NCBI GenBank assembly: GCA_900554645.1
Contig: USIE01000003.1
Span: 1 to 64,000 of the forward strand
Direction: 5' to 3'
DNA length: 64,000 nt
DNA from: an uncultured Collinsella sp.
Lineage (GTDB): Bacteria > Actinomycetota > Coriobacteriia > Coriobacteriales > Coriobacteriaceae
Shown here one piece after another: positions 24,567 through 34,710 of the stretch. The notes under the pieces were generated by a model that worked only from the letters and a program-made list of their open reading frames with translations, did not search any database and had not been told where the DNA came from. A program made the translations under genes and the position numbers. The first letter of the stretch is position 1; each line of letters begins with the position of its first letter.

Positions 24567-25991
24567 ATGATAGAGATCGCCGTCAACAACCTCGCGGCCG
24601 CAACAGGGGCCCGAACCGTGACGGGAGAAGCCGATCGGGTATGCCGCGGGTGCGTTATCGACTCGCGCCAGGTCGAGGAAGGGACGATTTTCGTCGCCTT
24701 TCCCGGTGAAAACGTCGACGGCAATGATTTTGCTTCCCGTGCCGTCCAGTCGGGTGCCGGCGCCGTCGTGATGACGCGTGAGCCCGAGGCCGAGCTGGTC
24801 TCGCTGGCGCAGGACAAAGGATGCGCCATCCTGCTGACCGATGATCCCGAGGAGTTTCTGCTGCGTTTGGCGCACGCGTATCGCCTGGAGCTTGGCTGCC
24901 TGGTCGTTGGCATTACCGGTTCCATCGGCAAGACGACGACCAAGGACGTGCTCGCCGCTGTGCTCGCCAAGCGCTATCGTGTCTGGGCCACCAAGGGCAA
25001 TTTCAATAACCTGATCGGCATGCCGCTCACGGTGCTTTCCGCTCCGGCCGATACCGAGGTCCTAGTGCTCGAGATGGGCATGAACCATTTCCACGAGATT
25101 GAGCGCCTGTCCCAGTCCGCCAATCCCAACCTTGCCATCGTGAGCAAGATTGGTACCTCTCACATCGGCATTTTGGGCAGCCGCGAGAACATCGCCCGCG
25201 CTAAGGCCGAGATTGTCCAGGGCATGTGCGCCGCCGGCGACTTCTTGCCGCTGCTGGTTTTGGGCGGCGAGGACGACTTTACGCCGTTCATTCGCGATAC
25301 GTTCGCCCAGCCTGCTGGTATCGACGTGATGCTGGCCGGCGTCTCGGACGACGATGAGGTCCGTGCCCGCGACATTCGTGTTGATGACGAGGGCCGTCCG
25401 GTCTTTACGCTCGATTTTGGCCAGGGTGAGACAATCGATACCATGCTTGCCATCCCCGGCGTGCAGTCCGTCCCAAATGCCGTTAAGGCCGCCGCGGTTG
25501 CCTATCGCCTGGGCGTGACGCCCGAGCAGATCGATGCTGCCTTTAGGGGCCTCACGATCACCGGGCACCGCCAGGAGATCAAGCGCGCCAAGAGCGGTGC
25601 CCGCGTCATCGACGATTCCTATAACGCCAGCGCCGAATCCATGGCTGCTGGTCTCGATCTACTGTGCTCGCTTTCGTGCACGGGGTCTCGTATGGCGATC
25701 CTGGGCGAGATGGGCGAGATGGGCGATGAGGCTCCTCGCATGCATGAGCTCGTGGGCGCCTATGCCGCCGCCAAGAAGCTCGACATGCTGGCGTGCGTGG
25801 GTGGTGAGCTGGCCCAGCTTATGGCCGATGCCGCGCGCATGATGGGCATGGACGAGGACCGCATCCAGGTGTTCTCCGATTATCAGCAGGTGCTCGACCG
25901 CATGGGCGGCGCGCTTGAAAAACATGATGTTGTACTGGTCAAGGGTTCCCGCTTTGTTGAGCTCGACCGCTTTGTGGAAGGTGTGTGCTAG
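24567..25991 (+). CDS. murF: UDP-N-acetylmuramoyl-tripeptide-D-alanyl-D-alanine ligase
   Basis: ATP-dependent Mur ligase that adds D-Ala-D-Ala to the UDP-MurNAc-tripeptide. An N-terminal substrate domain (DSRQVEEGTIFVAFPGENVDG) is followed by the P-loop ITGSIGKTTTKD and the central NFNNLIGMPLT and MNHFHEIERL motifs typical of MurF rather than MurE. It is 474 residues. A clear GGGGAGCTGCA precedes the ATG. murE is not next to it. Confidence 0.95.
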   Translation: MIEIAVNNLAAATGARTVTGEADRVCRGCVIDSRQVEEGTIFVAFPGENVDGNDFASRAVQSGAGAVVMTREPEAELVSLAQDKGCAILLTDDPEEFLLRLAHAYRLELGCLVVGITGSIGKTTTKDVLAAVLAKRYRVWATKGNFNNLIGMPLTVLSAPADTEVLVLEMGMNHFHEIERLSQSANPNLAIVSKIGTSHIGILGSRENIARAKAEIVQGMCAAGDFLPLLVLGGEDDFTPFIRDTFAQPAGIDVMLAGVSDDDEVRARDIRVDDEGRPVFTLDFGQGETIDTMLAIPGVQSVPNAVKAAAVAYRLGVTPEQIDAAFRGLTITGHRQEIKRAKSGARVIDDSYNASAESMAAGLDLLCSLSCTGSRMAILGEMGEMGDEAPRMHELVGAYAAAKKLDMLACVGGELAQLMADAARMMGMDEDRIQVFSDYQQVLDRMGGALEKHDVVLVKGSRFVELDRFVEGVC

Positions 25992-25994
25992 CCC

Positions 25995-27014
25995 ATGTTC
26001 GGCAATCCCTCGTATCCAACGTATCAGGCTTTTTTGGGGCTTGGCATCGCCGCTGCCATTGCGCTGCTGCTCATGCCGTGGTGGATCAAGCTGCTCAAAG
26101 TCGAGGGTATCGGCCAGCAGGTTCGTGCCGACGGCCCCAAGCGTCATTTGGTTAAGCAGGGAACGCCCACCATGGGTGGCGTTGTCATCCTCGTCGCGAT
26201 CTCGCTGACCTGTCTGCTGATGGGCAAGCTCACCACCGAGCTCGTGCTCGTGCTGCTCGCCACGCTGGCGACCGGCGTGCTGGGCCTGATCGACGACCTG
26301 ACCTCCGTTACGCATGGGCGCTCGCTCGGTCTGACGCCCCATGCCAAGATGATCGGCCTAACCATTATCTGTGTCACCTTTACGGTACTTGCCGTCAACT
26401 GGTGCGGCGTCGCCCCCGAGATTCGTTTTCCCGGCGGCCTGACGATTGACCTCGGTGTTCTTTCGACCACCATCTGTGGCCTTTCGTTCCCGTGGCTTTA
26501 CATTGTCTTTTGCTGGCTGATGATCGCCGGTCTTTCTAATGCCGTTAACCTGACCGATGGCCTTGACGGTCTTGCTGGCGGCACCTCCATGATTGCCATG
26601 CTCGCCATGGCTGCCATGGCGTTTTTGCACGGAGACGTGAACCTGTCCATCTTCTGCACCGCGTGTGCCGGTGCCTGCTTGGGCTTTCTGTGGTTCAACT
26701 GCTATCCGGCGAGCATCTTTATGGGCGATACCGGCTCGCTTGCCCTGGGCGCCGCGTTTGCCTGCACGTCCATCATGACCAACACCGAGGTCGTCTCCCT
26801 CATCATCGGCGGCCTGTTTATCGTTGAGACCCTGTCGGTCATGATTCAGGTTGTCTACTTCCACTTTACGCACAAGCGCGTCTTCCTTATGGCGCCCATC
26901 CATCATCATTTCGAAAAGAAGGGCTGGGCCGAGACCAAGGTCGTCATCCGTTTTTGGATTATCGCTGCGGCCTTCGGTGCCGTTGGCCTTGCTCTGTTCT
27001 TCCAGTTGGGATAG
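25995..27014 (+). CDS. mraY: Phospho-N-acetylmuramoyl-pentapeptide-transferase
   Basis: Integral membrane enzyme that moves phospho-MurNAc-pentapeptide to undecaprenyl phosphate, forming lipid I. About ten membrane segments, the RADGPKRHLVKQGTPTMGG motif, the NLTDGLDGLAGG catalytic motif and the APIHHHFEKKGWAE histidine motif are present. It is 339 residues and begins 3 nt after murF. Confidence 0.97.
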   Translation: MFGNPSYPTYQAFLGLGIAAAIALLLMPWWIKLLKVEGIGQQVRADGPKRHLVKQGTPTMGGVVILVAISLTCLLMGKLTTELVLVLLATLATGVLGLIDDLTSVTHGRSLGLTPHAKMIGLTIICVTFTVLAVNWCGVAPEIRFPGGLTIDLGVLSTTICGLSFPWLYIVFCWLMIAGLSNAVNLTDGLDGLAGGTSMIAMLAMAAMAFLHGDVNLSIFCTACAGACLGFLWFNCYPASIFMGDTGSLALGAAFACTSIMTNTEVVSLIIGGLFIVETLSVMIQVVYFHFTHKRVFLMAPIHHHFEKKGWAETKVVIRFWIIAAAFGAVGLALFFQLG

Positions 27015-27023
27015 TGGTCTTTC

Positions 27024-28430
27024 ATGCCTCTTGCTGATGTCTTTAGCCTGCTCGTTTTGGGTCAGGGCAAATCCGGTCTCGATGTTGCCCGCTGGGCGCT
27101 GGCACATCCCGAGCGCGTAAGCGCCGTTACCGTTTATGGCGGTGGCACCTCTGAGCCCAATGACGCCACGCGTGCGCTCGAGGCTGCTGGTGCGTCGTTT
27201 GTCTATGGGACCGAACAGGTCGAGGGCGCCTATGACGTATGCGTGACGTGCCCGGGCATCTCGGAGTTCTCGGGCTTCTTTAAGGCCGGGCGCGAGCATG
27301 CCGCCCAGATTATGGGTGAGCCCGAGTTTGCCTATCGCCTGTCGCCCGATAACTGGATTGCCATCACGGGCACCAACGGCAAGACGACCACCACGTCGCT
27401 GACTGATTATCTGCTTAAGGCTGCCGGCGAGGCCAGCGTTGCTGTCGGCAACATCGGCGAGCCGCCGGTCAACGAGATTGACGGCCGAGCCCACAACGAG
27501 TGGTTTGTGGCTGAGCTCTCGAGCTATCAGATTGCTACGACCACCGAGCTCCACCCTCGCGTGGCGGTGCTGCTCAACATCACTCCCGACCACTTGGGCT
27601 GGCATAAGAGCCATAAGAACTATGCGCTTGCCAAGATCAAACTGTTTGACAATATGGCCGATGACGATCTGGTGGTTGTCGACGTCGAAGACGCCGGCAT
27701 TCACGAGTTCGATGAGTACATCTACACGCCGGGTCGTCGCATCTGCAAGGTTGCCTTTGACGAGCCTGAGGGCGAGGATGCCGCCTTTGTGCGCGATGGC
27801 AAGATGATCGTGCGTCTGAAGGGTGTCGAGACCCCGCTCATCGCTACATCCGCGCTCAAGATCTCGGGCCATCACAATGTTATCAATGCCCTGTGCGCTG
27901 CCACGGCTGCCTTGGCGGTCGGTGCCGATGTCGATGGTGTCTGCCGCGGTCTTGCCTCGTTCCAGCCGCTCGAGCACCGCGTGGAGCCGTGTGGCGAGAT
28001 TGACGGCGTGCGCTACGTCAACGATTCCAAGGCGACCAACACCGATGCGGTCGAGAAGGCACTGACGGCATTTCCCGATGACGACGTGATCTTGCTGCTC
28101 GGCGGCCACGATAAGGGCACGCCGCTCACGGATTTCGCGCGCGTCGTTATGGACAACGTGCGCTCGGTCGTCTGCTTTGGCGATGCGCGCGAGCGCTTCA
28201 CCGCCGCTATGGACGAGGCTGATGTCGATGGCGATGTGGATATCGCCCAGGCGGATGACCTGCGCGACGCCGTGGACGTTGCCCGTTCGCTTTCGAGCCG
28301 TGGCGATGTGATCTTACTTTCTCCTGCCTGCTCTTCGTTCGATGAGTTCTCGGGCTATGAGGAGCGCGGCCGCGTGTTTAAGGACTACGTGGCTCAGCTT
28401 GCCGCTACAGCGAAATCACAAATGGAATAG
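27024..28430 (+). CDS. murD: UDP-N-acetylmuramoylalanine-D-glutamate ligase
   Basis: Adds D-Glu to UDP-MurNAc-L-Ala. The N-terminal Rossmann-like nucleotide loop (LVLGQGKSGLDVARWAL) leads to the P-loop ITGTNGKTTTTSL, then NITPDHLGWHKSHKNYALAK, HNVINALCA and the C-terminal VNDSKATNTDAVEKAL motif. It is 468 residues, near the family norm. Confidence 0.95.
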   Translation: MPLADVFSLLVLGQGKSGLDVARWALAHPERVSAVTVYGGGTSEPNDATRALEAAGASFVYGTEQVEGAYDVCVTCPGISEFSGFFKAGREHAAQIMGEPEFAYRLSPDNWIAITGTNGKTTTTSLTDYLLKAAGEASVAVGNIGEPPVNEIDGRAHNEWFVAELSSYQIATTTELHPRVAVLLNITPDHLGWHKSHKNYALAKIKLFDNMADDDLVVVDVEDAGIHEFDEYIYTPGRRICKVAFDEPEGEDAAFVRDGKMIVRLKGVETPLIATSALKISGHHNVINALCAATAALAVGADVDGVCRGLASFQPLEHRVEPCGEIDGVRYVNDSKATNTDAVEKALTAFPDDDVILLLGGHDKGTPLTDFARVVMDNVRSVVCFGDARERFTAAMDEADVDGDVDIAQADDLRDAVDVARSLSSRGDVILLSPACSSFDEFSGYEERGRVFKDYVAQLAATAKSQME

Positions 28431-28438
28431 GGGTTGCG

Positions 28439-29959
28439 GTGAGAGAGGAGAGCCCCCGACAAGGTATGAGGAGGCCCGACTCGGACCGTGCTTCCTCACG
28501 TCGCACCACACCGCGTTCCAGCCACGGTGGGCAGTCGTTTAGCGAACGCTATATTGCCGGCGTTCCCGCCCGTATCATGCGCCCCCGTTTGATATTCATG
28601 GCCTGCTTGTTTACCTTGGTATGCTTTGGCCTGCTGATGGTGTACTCGGCGTCTTCGGTCGAGGCGCTGCACGAGAATGGCTCGGCGACGTTTTTTCTGG
28701 GCCGACAGGCCGCGTTTGCCGTGGTCGGTGTTCTGGCGCTGATTGCCATCGTGCGCGTTTTGCCGGACAGCTGGTTTGGGGAGGATGTGCTCAGGATCTT
28801 CCTCATCGGCATGATAGGACTACTGCTTCTGGTGTTCTTGGTGGGCAGCGGCAGCCGTGGCGCCACGCGCTGGCTCAACATCGCCGGTATTCAGTTCCAG
28901 CCTTCCGAGTTTTTAAAGCCATTTGCCATTGCGTATGCGGCCATCATGCTTGATCGCTTCTTTTCGCCCGGTGGCAACATCAACGAATTCCTTCGCAAGA
29001 TGGGCATCTACCTGGGCATTTCGCTCTTTCTGATCTTTATCCAGCCCGATTTCGGTACTGTCCTGATCATCCTGTTGACCCTCATGTGCATGGCGTTGTT
29101 TGCGGGTCTCGACCCCAGATTTATCATCGGTGTGCTAATCTTCGGCATTCTCGTGATCGTGATTGCGCTTGTCGCAGAGCCGTACCGTATGGTGCGTATT
29201 CAGGTTGCCTTGAACCCTTGGGCCGACGAGTATGGTGACGGCTATCAGGCCACGCTTGCCATTATGGCCTTTGCCTCGGGCGGTCTGTTCGGCCGTGGCA
29301 TCGGCAACTCAACCATGAAGTACTCGTATCTGCCCGAGGCGCACAATGACTACATCCTGGCCATCATTGGCGAGGAAGTCGGTTTTGTCGGAACCGTGCT
29401 GTTCTTCTTGGTGTTTGCGATGCTGATCTACTCGGCGTTTCGCATTGCCGAGCAGGCGACCGATCGCCGGGGCGCGCTTATGGCGTCTGGCTCCGCGGTC
29501 ATTCTCGCAGTGCAGTTTTTGATTAACGCGCTGGGCATCCTCAACGTGTTTCCCATGACGGGCAAACCGTTGCCGTTTATTAGCTACGGCGGTTCGTCGA
29601 TTATTGTGTCGCTCATGCTTGCCGGGTTGATCCTGCGCGTTTCGTACGAGAGCGCCCGCCGCGATGAGTATGACCGCCGCCGTGAGAGCTTTGCCGTTAT
29701 GGATGAGAGTACCGCCGGCGTGCCCCACGTGCGCGGCGAGCGATCTTCGCGTAACGGTTTTACCGTCCTGGATGGCTCTGCGACCGAGCCGGCAGCCCGC
29801 CCGCGTCAGCGAACGGCGCCGCAAGGTCGTCCGCAGCGCCCCAGCCCTCGCAACGCGGGCGGCGGATATAATCGAATCGATTTGAACTCGGACCCGTCGG
29901 CGCGTCTGCGCACCGACGACCAGGGACCGCGTGTACGAAGGGACTACCATGACCGATAA
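28439..29959 (+). CDS. ftsW: Septal peptidoglycan polymerase FtsW
   Basis: SEDS-family glycosyltransferase working with FtsI at the septum. About ten membrane segments lie between residues 45 and 400, with the family motifs GSRGATRWLNIAGIQFQPSE, ILAIIGEEVGFVG and GKPLPFISYGGSSI. It is 506 residues, with an arginine-rich cytoplasmic tail of about 95. The start is a GTG following AGGGGTTGCG. Its end overlaps murG by 11 nt. Confidence 0.93.
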   Translation: MREESPRQGMRRPDSDRASSRRTTPRSSHGGQSFSERYIAGVPARIMRPRLIFMACLFTLVCFGLLMVYSASSVEALHENGSATFFLGRQAAFAVVGVLALIAIVRVLPDSWFGEDVLRIFLIGMIGLLLLVFLVGSGSRGATRWLNIAGIQFQPSEFLKPFAIAYAAIMLDRFFSPGGNINEFLRKMGIYLGISLFLIFIQPDFGTVLIILLTLMCMALFAGLDPRFIIGVLIFGILVIVIALVAEPYRMVRIQVALNPWADEYGDGYQATLAIMAFASGGLFGRGIGNSTMKYSYLPEAHNDYILAIIGEEVGFVGTVLFFLVFAMLIYSAFRIAEQATDRRGALMASGSAVILAVQFLINALGILNVFPMTGKPLPFISYGGSSIIVSLMLAGLILRVSYESARRDEYDRRRESFAVMDESTAGVPHVRGERSSRNGFTVLDGSATEPAARPRQRTAPQGRPQRPSPRNAGGGYNRIDLNSDPSARLRTDDQGPRVRRDYHDR

Positions 29960-31064
29960 AATGACCGTTGCTATTGCAGCCGGCGGCACGGCAGGACACA
30001 TCAACCCCGCGCTCGCCTTGGCCGAAGAACTGCGTGACCGTGGCCACCACGTTGTGTTCGTGGGCCAGTCGCGCAAGCTCGAGGGTCGTTTGGTCCCCGA
30101 GGCTGGGTTTGATTTTGTGCCCATTACGGTCACGGGCTTCGACCGCTCCCGTCCTTGGACGGCGCTGACCTCGCTGTGGCGTGTCAACAAAGCCAAGCGT
30201 GCGCTCGCCAATCATTTCTCAAAGGTCGGCAAGCCCGATGCCGCCATTGGTTTTGGTGCCTATGTCGAGGTTCCGCTGCTGGGGTGGTGCAAGGGCGCGG
30301 GCGTTCCGTATCTGCTGCATGAGCAGAACTCTGTTCCGGGCCTGGCCAACAAGATGATGAACTCCCACGCCGCCCGCGTGTGCATCTCGGTGCCGGCAGC
30401 GCGTTCGGTCTTTGAGCGCGAAGGTGACCCTGACCACGTGCTCATGACCGGCAACCCCGTACGTCGCTCGGTGATCGAGGGCGATCGCGCTCGCGGCCGC
30501 AAGGCACTTGGCGTTCCCGAGGACGCTACGCTGCTGCTCGTCTTTGGCGGTTCACTTGGCGCCCAGCACCTCAACGAGCGTGCGGCTTCGCTCAAAAACG
30601 AGCTGCTTTCGCGCAAGAACCTCTATGTGTTGCATTCGACGGGTGCCGACGGCTTTGAGGAGACCGAGCGCGCTTTGGCGCTGACGCCCGAGGAGGCGAA
30701 GCGTTACCGCGTCCAGCCTTACATCGACAACATGGGCGATATGCTGGCTGCTGCCGATTTGGTGCTCTCGCGTTCGGGCGCATCGAGCGTGGCCGAGATC
30801 GCTGCACTCGCCGTGCCCTCGGTGCTCGTGCCGTATCCGCATGCGACGGCCGACCACCAAACCACCAATGCCCGTTATCTGGTCGACGCTGGGGCCGGCG
30901 TGCTCTGCGCCGATGCCGATATCGACGGTTCTGCCTTTGCCGATGAACTGCTGCACCTGGTCGATGACGCGGCGGCGCGCGACGCCATGCGTCAGGCGGC
31001 GCGTGGTCTGGCCCAGGATAGGGCCGCCGCTCTTCTGGCGGATGCGGTAGAGGGTTTGCGTTAG
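29949..31064 (+). CDS. murG: UDP-GlcNAc:lipid I N-acetylglucosaminyltransferase
   Basis: Peripheral membrane GT28 enzyme that makes lipid II. The N-terminal AAGGTAGHINPALALAEEL loop and the C-terminal SRSGASSVAEIAALAVPSVLVPYPHATADHQT donor site are intact. The ATG at 29949 is preceded by GAAGGGACTACC, which favours it over the GTG at 29931; this gives 371 residues. It overlaps ftsW. Confidence 0.95.
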   Translation: MTDKMTVAIAAGGTAGHINPALALAEELRDRGHHVVFVGQSRKLEGRLVPEAGFDFVPITVTGFDRSRPWTALTSLWRVNKAKRALANHFSKVGKPDAAIGFGAYVEVPLLGWCKGAGVPYLLHEQNSVPGLANKMMNSHAARVCISVPAARSVFEREGDPDHVLMTGNPVRRSVIEGDRARGRKALGVPEDATLLLVFGGSLGAQHLNERAASLKNELLSRKNLYVLHSTGADGFEETERALALTPEEAKRYRVQPYIDNMGDMLAAADLVLSRSGASSVAEIAALAVPSVLVPYPHATADHQTTNARYLVDAGAGVLCADADIDGSAFADELLHLVDDAAARDAMRQAARGLAQDRAAALLADAVEGLR

Positions 31065-31161
31065 TTAGACGGGATATCGTCGGTCGCCCTCGCGCTGATG
31101 CGGTAGGTGCGGTACAGTTAACGGGTTACAGGCAGTGTTTACGCAAGGAGTACACGAGCAC

Positions 31162-32580
31162 ATGGCTGATTCCCAGACTGCAACCTCCGCGCCCGAGTTT
31201 AAGAGCGCCCACTTTATCGGTATCGGCGGCGCCGGCATGAGCGGCATCGCCCTCGTTCTGCACGAGCGCGGTTATGCCGTTACCGGCTCCGACCTTAAGA
31301 CGTCACGTTATATCCGCCAGCTTACCCGCGCTGGCGTGAAGGTGCATGTGGGCCATGAGGCCGCCACGATCGACGAGGTCAAGCCCGACGTGGTTGTTGT
31401 CTCCACCGCTATTCCGGAGTCCAACCCCGAACTCGTGCGCGCTCGCGAGCTTGGTATTCCCGTGTGGCCCCGTGCCAAGATGCTCTCTGCTTTGGGCCAC
31501 GGCTACATCACCGTCGCTGTTGCCGGCACGCATGGCAAGACCACCACGTCTTCGATGTGCGCCACCATGCTCGACCGCATGGGTCTGGATCCGAGCTTCT
31601 TGATCGGCGGCATCGTCGAGGGCTATGACACGAACGGCAAGAACGGCTCGGGCGACTACTTTGTCGCCGAGGCCGACGAGTCCGACAGCTCCTTCCTGTT
31701 CCTGAACCCCAACGTAGTCATTGTGACCAACGTCGAGGCCGATCACCTCGATCACTACTCGGGTATCGAGGAGATCGAAGCGACTTTCGCCAAATTCATG
31801 AGCCTGGTGGGCGAGGACGGCACCGTCATCGTCTGCGGTGAGGACCCGCATCTGGTCGAGCTCGCCAAGTCGACGGGCCGTCACGTGCTTTCCTACGGCT
31901 TTGCCGAGAGCAACGACATCGTCTGCATGCACCCGGATGTCAAGGGTATCCAGAGTGACTTTATCGTTCGCTTTGAGGATGGCACTGAACATGCCGTGGA
32001 GATCAAGAGCAATCCCGGTCGCCACAACATGCTCAACGCCACGGCGGTGCTCACCGTCGCCCATGTCCTGGGCCTTGACATCGACGCCGCCGCCAAGGCG
32101 CTCTCGAGCTTTGAGGGCGTTCGCCGCCGCTTTACCCACGTGGGCGATATCGATGGCATCACCGTGGTCGATGATTACGGCCATCACCCCACCGAGATCA
32201 AGGCGACGCTTGCTGCCGCTTCGTCGCTGGGCTACAAGCACGTCGACGTCGTGTTCCAGCCGCACCGCTATTCGCGCCTGCAGGCCCTGTGCGACGACTT
32301 TGCCGATGCATTTGCCAATGCCGATAAACTGCTGCTGATTGATGTGTTCTCGGCTGGCGAGATGCCCATCCCGGGTGTCACCTCTAAGATGCTCGCCGAT
32401 ACCGTGCGCGCCAAGCATCCTGGCAAGGAGGTCGTGTACTGCTCCAGCCGTCTTGAGCTCAATCAGGAGCTCGAGCAGATGGTGGGCGAGGGCGACCTGC
32501 TGCTCACTATGGGTGCCGGTGACGTTACGACCGTCGGTCCCGAGTTTATCGAGTATCTGACTGCCAAGAAAGACGCTTAA
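31162..32580 (+). CDS. murC: UDP-N-acetylmuramate-L-alanine ligase
   Basis: First amino acid ligase of the stem peptide. HFIGIGGAGMSGIALVL is the UDP-MurNAc loop, VAGTHGKTTTSSMCATM the P-loop, followed by EADESDSSFLFL and DDYGHHPTEIKATL. It is 472 residues from the ATG at 31162, which follows AAGGAG at a slightly long spacing of 12; a GTG at 31135 is less likely. Confidence 0.95.
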   Translation: MADSQTATSAPEFKSAHFIGIGGAGMSGIALVLHERGYAVTGSDLKTSRYIRQLTRAGVKVHVGHEAATIDEVKPDVVVVSTAIPESNPELVRARELGIPVWPRAKMLSALGHGYITVAVAGTHGKTTTSSMCATMLDRMGLDPSFLIGGIVEGYDTNGKNGSGDYFVAEADESDSSFLFLNPNVVIVTNVEADHLDHYSGIEEIEATFAKFMSLVGEDGTVIVCGEDPHLVELAKSTGRHVLSYGFAESNDIVCMHPDVKGIQSDFIVRFEDGTEHAVEIKSNPGRHNMLNATAVLTVAHVLGLDIDAAAKALSSFEGVRRRFTHVGDIDGITVVDDYGHHPTEIKATLAAASSLGYKHVDVVFQPHRYSRLQALCDDFADAFANADKLLLIDVFSAGEMPIPGVTSKMLADTVRAKHPGKEVVYCSSRLELNQELEQMVGEGDLLLTMGAGDVTTVGPEFIEYLTAKKDA

Positions 32581-32585
32581 GTCTA

Positions 32586-33497
32586 ATGGGTCTGTTTAAC
32601 GCCGTCATGGCGCTCTCGGGCATGATCGACACGGATGTGATCGAGGACGAGCGCCTTGCGCGTCATACGAGCTATCGTATCGGCGGCAAGGCCGACCTCT
32701 TTGTGACGTGCCATAGCTATCATGCCCTCCGCCGCGCCGTGGCGGTGCTCGATCGCGAGCAGGTGCCGTGGGTCATCATCGGCAAGGGCTCCAATCTGCT
32801 GGTTGCCGATGGCGGTTATCGCGGCGCCGTCATTTCGCTCGGACGTGAGTTTCAGCGCACGGTTGTTGCCGATGACGGTTGTACGCTGACGGTCGGTGCG
32901 GGCGTGATGTTTGCGCGCCTGGTCAACGATGCCCTGTCGCGTAGCCTCTCGGGCCTTGAGTTTGCCGTTGGCATCCCTGGTTCGGTCGGCGGTGCGATAT
33001 CTATGAATGCCGGCACACGGACCGAGTGGATTGGCTCGCTGGTTGAGGATGTCGTAACGTTTGACCCGGCATCCGGTATCAAGCATTATGCGGGGTCCGA
33101 GATCACTTGGGGCTACCGCGAATGTAGCCTTCCCCGCAATGAGATCATCCTCGAGTGCGTGCTCAAGCTTAAACCGGCGCCCAAGGCCGACATCCGCGAC
33201 CGCATGGAACGGTACCTGACGAGGCGCAAGCGTACGCAGCCCATGGGTCGCGCATCCTGCGGGTCGGTCTTTCGCAACCCGCCCGATGCGAGTGTGGGCA
33301 AGCTTATCGAGGATTGTGGATTAAAGGGTTTTTCGATTGGCGGCGCGGAAGTTTCGCCCGTTCACGCTAATTTTATCGTTAATAACGGAACTGCCTCGGC
33401 CGATGACGTTGCCGCGGTTATCAGACATGTGCACGGAAAGGTGAGGGAGGCGTATGGCATCGAGCTCAGACCGGAAGTTAAATTCCTCGGCTTCTAG
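32586..33497 (+). CDS. murB: UDP-N-acetylenolpyruvoylglucosamine reductase
   Basis: FAD enzyme that makes UDP-MurNAc. The FAD-binding VIIGKGSNLLVADGGYRG and VGIPGSVGGAISMNAG segments, ITWGYRECSLP and the catalytic Ser in RASCGSVFRNP are all seen. It is 303 residues, starting 5 nt after murC. Its last 44 nt overlap ftsQ in another frame. Confidence 0.95.
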   Translation: MGLFNAVMALSGMIDTDVIEDERLARHTSYRIGGKADLFVTCHSYHALRRAVAVLDREQVPWVIIGKGSNLLVADGGYRGAVISLGREFQRTVVADDGCTLTVGAGVMFARLVNDALSRSLSGLEFAVGIPGSVGGAISMNAGTRTEWIGSLVEDVVTFDPASGIKHYAGSEITWGYRECSLPRNEIILECVLKLKPAPKADIRDRMERYLTRRKRTQPMGRASCGSVFRNPPDASVGKLIEDCGLKGFSIGGAEVSPVHANFIVNNGTASADDVAAVIRHVHGKVREAYGIELRPEVKFLGF

Positions 33498-34710
33498 AGC
33501 ATCGAAACCCACCTTCCGCCGCGCCGGAGGGCGTTCCGGCGCGCCTGCCAAACCTCAACGCAATACCGTCGCGCATTCTAAGTCTGTCGGGCATGCTCGA
33601 CAGACCAGTCGTCCGGTCGTTGGCTCGCAGCTCGGTAATCGTCCGGCCGCAAAAAAGTCCTCGCGTCCCTCGGTGACGTCAAAGCCTGTTATGGGCGCCA
33701 AACCTGCCCGTCCCATGGCAACTCCTAAGCCCTCGACGGGAACTAAAGCGCCGCGTCCAGGTCGCACACTGGGCGCATCGAAACCGCGCTCGCTGACATC
33801 GGTGCCGGCTACCGCCAAGAAGCCTTCGGGTAAAAAAAGCGTCAACCCGTTGTCTTCACTTGGGGCGATGGTAAATAAAACATCAGACGCCGCTTCTGTC
33901 GTTACAGGCAAAGGCAAAATCGTTGGCGGCGTTCTGGCCGTCTTGGCCGTGCTCGTCGTCGTTGCCATCGTGGTGATTAACTCTGGATTGTTTACCGCCA
34001 CTGATATTCAGATTCAAGGCAGCGAGCATGTGACGAAGCACGATGCTATCCAGCTGATCGATTTGCCCGAGGGAACGTCGCTTTTTAACGTCGATCCCGA
34101 CCAGATTACCGAGGACCTCAAGCAGAACCCGTGGGTCTCGGGCGTAGATGTCCAGCGTCAGTTCCCGCATACGCTCATCATTACGCCGATGGAGCGCAAG
34201 GTCATCGCAATTGCCTATATCAGCTCCGATGACCTTGCCTGGGCCATCGGGGATGATGACACCTGGATCGCCCCGCTGTCGACGTCGGTCGAAGTGGATG
34301 ACCAGGGCAACGTCATCACGACGGGGCAGGGCTCAAATACCCTGACCGGCATTGATGCCGCGCTGGCGCTCGCTAAGCACTATGGCGCGGTGTTGTTGAC
34401 TGATGTCTCGGCGGATGTCGCTCCGGTTTCCGGCCAGGCGGTGAGCTCCAAGGCCGTTAAGGCTGGCTTGGATTATGTGCGTGGTTTTTCGAGCGAGTTC
34501 TTGGGACAAGTCAAGGATATTTCCACGCCTTCGGTCGAAGCCATCTCGGCAAACCTCAATAACGGCATTGAGGTGTCGCTGGGCGATTCGGACGATATCG
34601 TCAAGAAGGAACGCGTAGTTACCAAGTTGCTTTCGCAGGTAGAGGGCGTAACGTATATCAATGTGCGCTCTCCGGGTAACTATACATTTAGGAACGCTCC
34701 GACCTCGTAG
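33454..34710 (+). CDS. ftsQ: Division protein FtsQ/DivIB with long basic tail
   Basis: A bitopic division protein of 418 residues. Residues 1-150 are a cytoplasmic, low-complexity tail rich in Lys, Arg, Pro, Ser and Ala. One membrane segment covers about 157-176, then a POTRA domain (about 181-250, FTATDIQIQGSEHVTKHDAI) and the FtsQ beta domain. The ribosome binding site GAGGGAGGCGT lies inside murB, so the start 44 nt before the murB stop is well supported. The tail is much longer than in most FtsQ proteins. Confidence 0.88.
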   Translation: MASSSDRKLNSSASRASKPTFRRAGGRSGAPAKPQRNTVAHSKSVGHARQTSRPVVGSQLGNRPAAKKSSRPSVTSKPVMGAKPARPMATPKPSTGTKAPRPGRTLGASKPRSLTSVPATAKKPSGKKSVNPLSSLGAMVNKTSDAASVVTGKGKIVGGVLAVLAVLVVVAIVVINSGLFTATDIQIQGSEHVTKHDAIQLIDLPEGTSLFNVDPDQITEDLKQNPWVSGVDVQRQFPHTLIITPMERKVIAIAYISSDDLAWAIGDDDTWIAPLSTSVEVDDQGNVITTGQGSNTLTGIDAALALAKHYGAVLLTDVSADVAPVSGQAVSSKAVKAGLDYVRGFSSEFLGQVKDISTPSVEAISANLNNGIEVSLGDSDDIVKKERVVTKLLSQVEGVTYINVRSPGNYTFRNAPTS

